Program-made: the position numbers and the translations under genes | DNA from: Thermosynechococcus sichuanensis E542 | Lineage (GTDB): Bacteria > Cyanobacteriota > Cyanobacteriia > Thermosynechococcales > Thermosynechococcaceae | Direction: 5' to 3' | Assembly: GCF_003555505.1 (NCBI RefSeq) | Contig: NZ_CP032152.1 | Coordinates: 372,001-436,000 of the forward strand | DNA: 64,000 nt | Shown: positions 59,444 to 64,000 of the stretch, one piece after another | Layout of the letters: every line of letters begins with the position of its first letter | Position numbering within the stretch: position 1 is the stretch's first letter | The notes under the pieces: model-generated | Told to the model about the DNA's origin: nothing | The model's input: only the letters and a program-made list of their open reading frames with translations | Database searches by the model: none

Positions 59444-60571
59444 ATGCGCTTTGAGTATGATTTGCTGATTGTGGCGGCCAGTCCCTTGGCGTTGGACATT
59501 GCTTATCGGTGTGCCGCCTTGGGGCGGATTGGCTTGGTGATCCCAGCCGCTGATGGGCAGTGGCAATGGCAGTGGCAACGCTGGTGGCTGTCGCAGTTTC
59601 CCCCCCAAAGGTTGGATACTCAGCAGTGGCAGCACTTTCAGACCCACCTCAGCCATGGGCAGCGACGCTATGCCCCTAGGGTCTTGGAACTCGTGGGGGT
59701 CGATGTGATTACCGGGACGGGGAAATTTGTCTGGCAGCCCCGCTGTCATTTTCAGGTGGGGGGCGATCGCCTCTATGCGCGAGGCTATTTACTCCTTGAT
59801 GCGCCAACGGCCATGGATTCCCATGATATGGACGCCCTCAGCAGGATTGAGCTGGCCTGTTGGCACCACTGGTCTGGCAAAGCCCCTGATCTTGATGGAC
59901 AAGGTTTGCCGCTTGTGGCTACAGAAGATGCGTGGTTCAACGATCGCCTGCACGCTGCCCTGAGTGGTCTCGGACTAGGGGTTCCCCTACTGGGAAGACG
60001 TAAAGCCCCCGATCCAACTCCTTTGAACCTGCACCACCTGCAGCGGGATGGCCAAGGATGGTTGCGGATGAATCCCCAAGGGTGCACCAGTCATCCCCAA
60101 ATCTATGCCTGTGGCGGTTGGCAGCGGGGATACCATTTGCCCTCCCTAACGCACTTTGAGGCCTTCGCGATCGCCCGCCAGATTTTGCAGCGCAAACCCA
60201 TGCATCTTGATTACTACCGTCAACCGTGGTGGATTGCCCTACCTGTCCCCATTGCCCGTGTCGGTTGGAATGCGCGGCAAGCGCAGCAATACCTCAGGGA
60301 ACCAATTCAGCTATGGGAGATTCAACATGTTAGTCCCGAGGGTCAGAGCCTAGGTCAAGTGGTGATTAACCGCCGAGGGCAACTCTTAGGCGCAACATTG
60401 ATCGGACGGGCAGCGATCGCCACTAGTCGCATTTTGGGGCGGTGGTTAGAACAGGAGGCCCTCACTGCGGTGGCCTATGCCGGTTGGGAACTGGATTGCC
60501 AGCGCCAGCGATCGCCAAAGGCGCGACGATCGCCCAAATCGGGGAGCGGGTTGGATTCTCCCCTGCCCTGA
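59444..60571 (+). CDS. Degenerate pyridine-nucleotide-disulfide-oxidoreductase-like flavoprotein
   Basis: 375 residues from ATG 59444 (MRFEYDLLIVAASPLALDIA); the frame extends upstream to 59390 but overlaps glgP. The FAD-binding start reads VAASPLALD where GxGxxG is expected, there is no CxxxxC redox pair, and the central FAD motif is IYACGGWQRG. The C-terminal part (RVGWNARQAQQYL, GQVVINRRGQLLGATLIG) resembles the dimerisation domain of this superfamily. Cofactor binding is therefore doubtful. The 3' end overlaps the methyltransferase gene on the other strand by 97 bases. Function unknown. Confidence 0.65.
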   Translation: MRFEYDLLIVAASPLALDIAYRCAALGRIGLVIPAADGQWQWQWQRWWLSQFPPQRLDTQQWQHFQTHLSHGQRRYAPRVLELVGVDVITGTGKFVWQPRCHFQVGGDRLYARGYLLLDAPTAMDSHDMDALSRIELACWHHWSGKAPDLDGQGLPLVATEDAWFNDRLHAALSGLGLGVPLLGRRKAPDPTPLNLHHLQRDGQGWLRMNPQGCTSHPQIYACGGWQRGYHLPSLTHFEAFAIARQILQRKPMHLDYYRQPWWIALPVPIARVGWNARQAQQYLREPIQLWEIQHVSPEGQSLGQVVINRRGQLLGATLIGRAAIATSRILGRWLEQEALTAVAYAGWELDCQRQRSPKARRSPKSGSGLDSPLP

Positions 60572-61449
60572 TGCTGCCAGAGAATCGTAAAGGCACCCGC
60601 CCCTTCCCCTTGGTGGGGCCATAGGCGATAGCAGGGAAATGCCGCCAGATGGGATTGATAGGCCGCCAGCGCCGGCACGGCTTGGGGGATCAACTGCGGA
60701 AACTTGGCCATCAGCCAGGCCGCTACCTCTTCGTTTTCATCCTGACTAAAGGTGCAGGTGCTATAGAGCAGCCATCCCCCCGGCCGCACAAGGGCAGTTG
60801 CCGCCGCTAGAATTCGCTTTTGTCGCCGTTGGTTGTGGCGAATGGTCAGGGGATGGAAGCACCCTTCGGCTTTTTGTCCTTTAGCCAGCAGGGATTGGCC
60901 AGAGCAAGGAGCATCCACAATTACCACATCAGCAGTGCCCTGGAACTCAGCAGCCAGCACTTCACTATCCCAAGCGGTGACGCCCACGGGATGAACGCGA
61001 CAGCGTTTGAGATTGCTAATGAGCATCCCCACCCGTTTGCCAATGGTTTCATTGCACACAAGGTAACGGGGTTGGAGCGATCGCCACGCAAAGAGGCTCT
61101 TGCCGCCGGGTGCCGCACACACATCAATCACCAAGGACGGCTCTGGGGGCAGCGTCAGCAGCGGAACTGCGGCAAACACCGAGGAGCTATCCAAGCAATA
61201 ATAGGCACCCGCTTCGTGGAGGGGGTGTTGACCGGTACGACTACCCGCAGCAAAGCGGCTTACCCAAGGAGGCTGCCAAGGGAGCGGCGGCAATGGTTCA
61301 AAGGGTAGTGGCGAGGCGGGTTCCTGACACCAAAGCACCGTCGCAGGGTAGGGCGGGGGAGTCGTGAGAGCCTCTAAAAAACGCTCCCGATCGCTATGAC
61401 TCTCAAAGAGACGGTTGGCACAGGCCACAGCCAATCGGGAGAGCTTCAC
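60475..61449 (-). CDS. NOP2/Sun (RsmB/RsmF-like) RNA m5C methyltransferase
   Basis: About 324 residues from GTG 61449 (VKLSRLAVACANRL), 7 bp after the Ycf23 stop; the frame extends further but overlaps that gene. SAM-binding starts at VIDVCAAPGGKSLFA; the two catalytic cysteines are in VDAPCSGQSLL and STCTFSQDENEE. This is the NOP2/Sun family, which methylates cytosine-5 of rRNA or tRNA; no N-terminal NusB-like domain is present, so it is not classical RsmB. It closes with a PDLGDRRAFG tail. Confidence 0.88.
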   Translation of the reverse strand: MKLSRLAVACANRLFESHSDRERFLEALTTPPPYPATVLWCQEPASPLPFEPLPPLPWQPPWVSRFAAGSRTGQHPLHEAGAYYCLDSSSVFAAVPLLTLPPEPSLVIDVCAAPGGKSLFAWRSLQPRYLVCNETIGKRVGMLISNLKRCRVHPVGVTAWDSEVLAAEFQGTADVVIVDAPCSGQSLLAKGQKAEGCFHPLTIRHNQRRQKRILAAATALVRPGGWLLYSTCTFSQDENEEVAAWLMAKFPQLIPQAVPALAAYQSHLAAFPCYRLWPHQGEGAGAFTILWQHQGRGESNPLPDLGDRRAFGDRWRWQSSSQPA

Positions 61450-61456
61450 CCCAGAT

Positions 61457-62197
61457 TTAGCGGTGGACGGCAATGGCACCTTTGACCGCTTCGGCGAGGG
61501 CACGCACACTGGCCACCATGGCCACTTCACTATTGAGTTGGTTGACGGCAGAGCCGACGCCCACACCCGCAGCCCCAGCGGCGATCGCCAGCGGAATCGT
61601 CACCGTCGAAAGCCCCGACGCACACAGCACCGGCACCGCAACAGCGCGGGAAATTTCATAGGCTGCCGCCAATGTGGGCGCTGCTTTTTCAATGAGACCC
61701 AATGTACCACTGTGGTGAGGTTGGCTACTCGTCCCCCCTTCGGTTTGAATCACATCGGCACCGGCGGCCACCAAGGCCTCAGCGAGGGCAACCTGTTGAT
61801 CCAAAGGCAGCGTGTGGGGCACGGTTACCGACAGCATGATTTGGGGCAGCAGCTCGCGAGTTTGGCGCGTCAACACCAGCACTTCCTCAGCGCTAAATAC
61901 CCGCCCCTGGGCATAGAAACTATCGTAGTTACCAATTTCAACGAGATCCGCACCAGCGGCAACGGCATTCAGCAGTTGTAATGGCTCCACCGCAGACACA
62001 CAGACGGGCAAGGTCGTTAGTTCCTTGGCAAGGTGCACCAGTTCCGGATCGGCAGCAATATCCACAAAGGTGGCGCCCCCTTGATCGGCAGCAGTTACCA
62101 CCGCCCGCACGCGATCGCGATCAAAATTGTTGAGGCCACTAATAATCTTGAGAACAGAACGCTGCTCAAAGGCAGCAGCCAAACGCGGATGCAGCAT
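61457..62197 (-). CDS. ycf23: Ycf23 / DUF561 TIM-barrel protein
   Basis: 246 residues with VLKIISGLNNFDRDRVRAVV, FVDIAADPELV, VCVSAVEPL, EIGNYDSFYAQG and VGVGSAVNQL. The order of motifs and the (beta-alpha)8-like repeat match the Ycf23 family of plastids and cyanobacteria, annotated DUF561, with a distant relation to nitronate monooxygenase and thiazole-type barrels. Function unknown. Start ATG 62197. The NOP2/Sun gene follows with a 7-bp gap. Confidence 0.9.
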   Translation of the reverse strand: MLHPRLAAAFEQRSVLKIISGLNNFDRDRVRAVVTAADQGGATFVDIAADPELVHLAKELTTLPVCVSAVEPLQLLNAVAAGADLVEIGNYDSFYAQGRVFSAEEVLVLTRQTRELLPQIMLSVTVPHTLPLDQQVALAEALVAAGADVIQTEGGTSSQPHHSGTLGLIEKAAPTLAAAYEISRAVAVPVLCASGLSTVTIPLAIAAGAAGVGVGSAVNQLNSEVAMVASVRALAEAVKGAIAVHR

Positions 62198-62306
62198 AGA
62201 CTTGAAACTTTCCGTAGTTGTGCATTTTTTTATCCTACCGCCCTTTTCACAATGACTGTGAGTGATATTTGTTAAGCTCGTAGAGTCTCTAGCTGTCGTT
62301 CAGCCT

Positions 62307-63251
62307 ATGACCGTTCCCGTGACAGTGCTCACTGGCTACTTGGGCGCCGGTAAAACCACACTCCTCAACCGCATTCTCACCCACGAACACGGCAAGAAGG
62401 TGGCTGTGATTGTCAACGAGTTTGGCGAAGTAGGCATTGATCATCAACTGGTGGTCAATACCGATGAAGAAATTTTCGAGATGAATAATGGCTGCATTTG
62501 CTGTACGGTGCGCGGCGACTTGATTCGCATTATTGGCAACCTGATGAAGCGGCGGCACAAGTTTGATCACCTTGTTATTGAAACCACAGGGCTGGCGGAT
62601 CCGGCACCCGTGATCCAAACCTTTTTCATGGATGAGGATATCCGCAGCCAAACCCACTTAGATGCGGTGATTACCGTCGTCGATGCCAAGCACATTCACT
62701 ACCACTGGGAAGCAGATGAAGCCCAAGAGCAAATTGCCTTTGCCGATGTGATTTTACTCAATAAGACCGACTTGGTGAGCGAAGCAGACCTCGCCCAGTT
62801 GCGCGATCGCATCCACGCCATGAACCCCTTGGCCAAGGTGTACTCCACCCAGCAGGCCGCCGTACCCATGGAGTACATCCTCAATGTAGGGGGCTTTGAC
62901 CTAGAGCGTGCCCTCGAACTCGACCCAGACTTCCTTGGCGAAGATCACCATGAACACGATGACTCCGTTGGTTCTGTGGCCATTGTTGCTGAGGGCAAAT
63001 TGGATGGCGCCAAGCTGCAAACGTGGCTAACCCAGCTCCTGCAAACCCAAGGCCCCGATATTTTCCGCATGAAGGGCATTTTGCATCTGGCGGAGCAGTC
63101 CCAACCCTTTGTGTTTCAAGGGGTGCATATGCTCTTTGATGGTCGGCCCCTCGATCGCCCCCTTAACCATCAGCGCAATGAACTCATTTTTATTGGTCGC
63201 AACCTCAATGAGAGCCAACTGCGCCAAGCCTTTAGGGCGTGTCTCCTTTAG
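62307..63251 (+). CDS. COG0523 (CobW-like) metallochaperone GTPase
   Basis: 314 residues from ATG 62307 (MTVPVTVLTGYLGAGKTTLL, Walker A). It has the CxCC metal-binding motif in NNGCICCTVRGD, the ETTGLADPAPV switch, VVDAKH and the nucleotide-specificity LNKTDLV. A His/Asp-rich loop (EDHHEHDDS) may bind metal. COG0523 members deliver zinc or cobalt to client proteins. No Zur box was recognised upstream. Its stop overlaps the porin gene's stop by 4 bases, with an iron-uptake-type porin convergent to it. Confidence 0.9.
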   Translation: MTVPVTVLTGYLGAGKTTLLNRILTHEHGKKVAVIVNEFGEVGIDHQLVVNTDEEIFEMNNGCICCTVRGDLIRIIGNLMKRRHKFDHLVIETTGLADPAPVIQTFFMDEDIRSQTHLDAVITVVDAKHIHYHWEADEAQEQIAFADVILLNKTDLVSEADLAQLRDRIHAMNPLAKVYSTQQAAVPMEYILNVGGFDLERALELDPDFLGEDHHEHDDSVGSVAIVAEGKLDGAKLQTWLTQLLQTQGPDIFRMKGILHLAEQSQPFVFQGVHMLFDGRPLDRPLNHQRNELIFIGRNLNESQLRQAFRACLL

Positions 63252-64000
63252 AAGCTAAAGGTCGTGCGGATCAGCCCCTGAAAAATCGGGCTATTGGTGG
63301 AGCTATTGTTGGCATTAGTAATCGCCATAAACACGGGCGTAATCGAGATATTGTCGCTGAGGGGATAGCGGAAAAAGAGTTCATAGTTGGTTTGGGTGGA
63401 ATCATTGATCCCCGGTGCTGAGGCCAACGAGTTAATAAAGGGCTGACCCACCGCCGCCGCCAATAGCGATCCTGCCGTGAGCAAATCCCGATAAGCCAAA
63501 CCCGCCATCCAAGTTTGCGCCGTGGTATTCACTCGGCCACCAGCGGGAATGACCTCCGGCGCCACAGCAAAAGACCCTAAGCCATCAACGGTTGCTCCAT
63601 CACCATAGAGTTTCATATCGGAGTAGGCATAGCGACCAAAGAGGCCAAACTTACCGAGGGTGAGTTCCACATTCACACCACCGGCATTCTGGGAGATGTT
63701 TAGTGAAGATGAATTCGTGTATTGCAAGCGCACGGCAAAGTTATTCCGTTCATTGGCACCAAAGGCGCGAGCAAACTCCAGTTCCACAGTTCCCTGATAG
63801 GGATCGCCAAAAAGCCCCCCTCCTGTAGGGACACCGCTTGGTGCGCTTGCTTGAGCAGCCACATAAACACCGCGCAGCGTGAAGAACCCTCCCCCCGGAT
63901 TCCACTCAATACTGACCCCCGCTCCTCCGGGATCATTGACAGCGTAGGGGACAATCAGCGGGTTGTTGATAAAGAAATTGGAACTAAAATCCGTGAAAGA
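63248..64000 (-). CDS. Iron-uptake-type porin (SLH-OprB family), N-terminus beyond window
   Basis: The frame is open to base 64000 and the visible 250 residues are the C-terminal barrel: SSNFFINNPLIVPYAV, SIEWNPGGGFFTLRGVYVAA, FGANERNNFAVRLQYTNSS and a terminal LIRTTFSF with Phe last, the outer-membrane insertion signal. This is the cyanobacterial SLH-OprB porin family (iron and solute uptake), whose N-terminal SLH domain would lie outside. The GTG at 63862 is internal, not the start. Its stop overlaps the COG0523 gene's stop by 4 bases. Confidence 0.9.
   Translation of the reverse strand, partial: SFTDFSSNFFINNPLIVPYAVNDPGGAGVSIEWNPGGGFFTLRGVYVAAQASAPSGVPTGGGLFGDPYQGTVELEFARAFGANERNNFAVRLQYTNSSSLNISQNAGGVNVELTLGKFGLFGRYAYSDMKLYGDGATVDGLGSFAVAPEVIPAGGRVNTTAQTWMAGLAYRDLLTAGSLLAAAVGQPFINSLASAPGINDSTQTNYELFFRYPLSDNISITPVFMAITNANNSSTNSPIFQGLIRTTFSF

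Overview
The window reads as a chromosomal segment of a cyanobacterium, most likely a thermophilic unicellular Thermosynechococcus-type organism (genus is my inference). Support: RNA polymerase beta' is split into rpoC1 and rpoC2; ndhS, Ycf23, DUF751/Ycf33, DUF3038 and DUF4335 genes are present; the HIP1 octamer GCGATCGC recurs throughout; coding density is high. There are no phage genes, CRISPR arrays or intact insertion sequences.

Layout. 1-2043: end of a UDP-glucuronate decarboxylase-type gene and UDP-glucose dehydrogenase (nucleotide sugars). 2046-9391: rnhB, a DUF433 antitoxin remnant, pheT, bioB, a GIDE-domain membrane protein, then rsmA and eno on the minus strand. 9617-22123: an unusual P1B-like ATPase without the CPC motif, a pseudouridine synthase, a 48-residue lipoprotein, an ABC exporter, an RNase II/YkgJ pair, a YqgF-like nuclease, a cyanobacterial hypothetical, a glutamine amidotransferase, a vapBC pair in which both genes carry in-frame stops, and miaA. 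22250-28123: gyrB, a structured RNA that looks like 6S RNA, a second pseudouridine synthase and a DevBCA-type exporter. 28124-37948: two further RNA/terminator candidates, the rpoB-rpoC1-rpoC2 operon and its end hairpin. 38065-44592: M48 protease, cytochrome-b-type membrane protein, HAS-barrel-like protein, ndhS, tRNA-Ser(GCU), a TolC-type channel, gmd and fcl (GDP-fucose).

44589-47420 is the only clearly accessory stretch. It is AT-richer than its surroundings, has no HIP1 site for about 3.4 kb, and holds a GxxExxY protein, an IS630 transposase remnant and a two-gene operon. That operon encodes a protein fusing an HsdR-N-like PD-(D/E)XK nuclease domain to a ParA ATPase, followed 3 bp later by a ParB-like/coiled-coil/HhH-like protein. 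A perfect 16-bp palindrome lies just upstream. I consider this the best candidate for an undescribed system (partition-derived defence or element maintenance).

47482-64000: HD-family alarmone-hydrolase-like protein, DUF751/DUF3038/DUF4335 cluster, two FHA proteins (one a predicted pseudokinase), a degenerate PstB-like ATPase, an RND pump, a GGDEF remnant, alpha-glucan phosphorylase, a degenerate flavoprotein-like gene, an RsmB/NOP2-type methyltransferase, Ycf23, a COG0523 GTPase and the C-terminal part of an iron-uptake-type porin that runs off the end.

Two themes recur. Several proteins keep a fold but have lost canonical catalytic residues (P-ATPase, kinase, PstB-like ATPase, flavoprotein). 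Small selfish or regulatory genes are decaying (vapB, vapC, DUF433, IS630, GGDEF). All calls come from reading the sequence; no database search was run.
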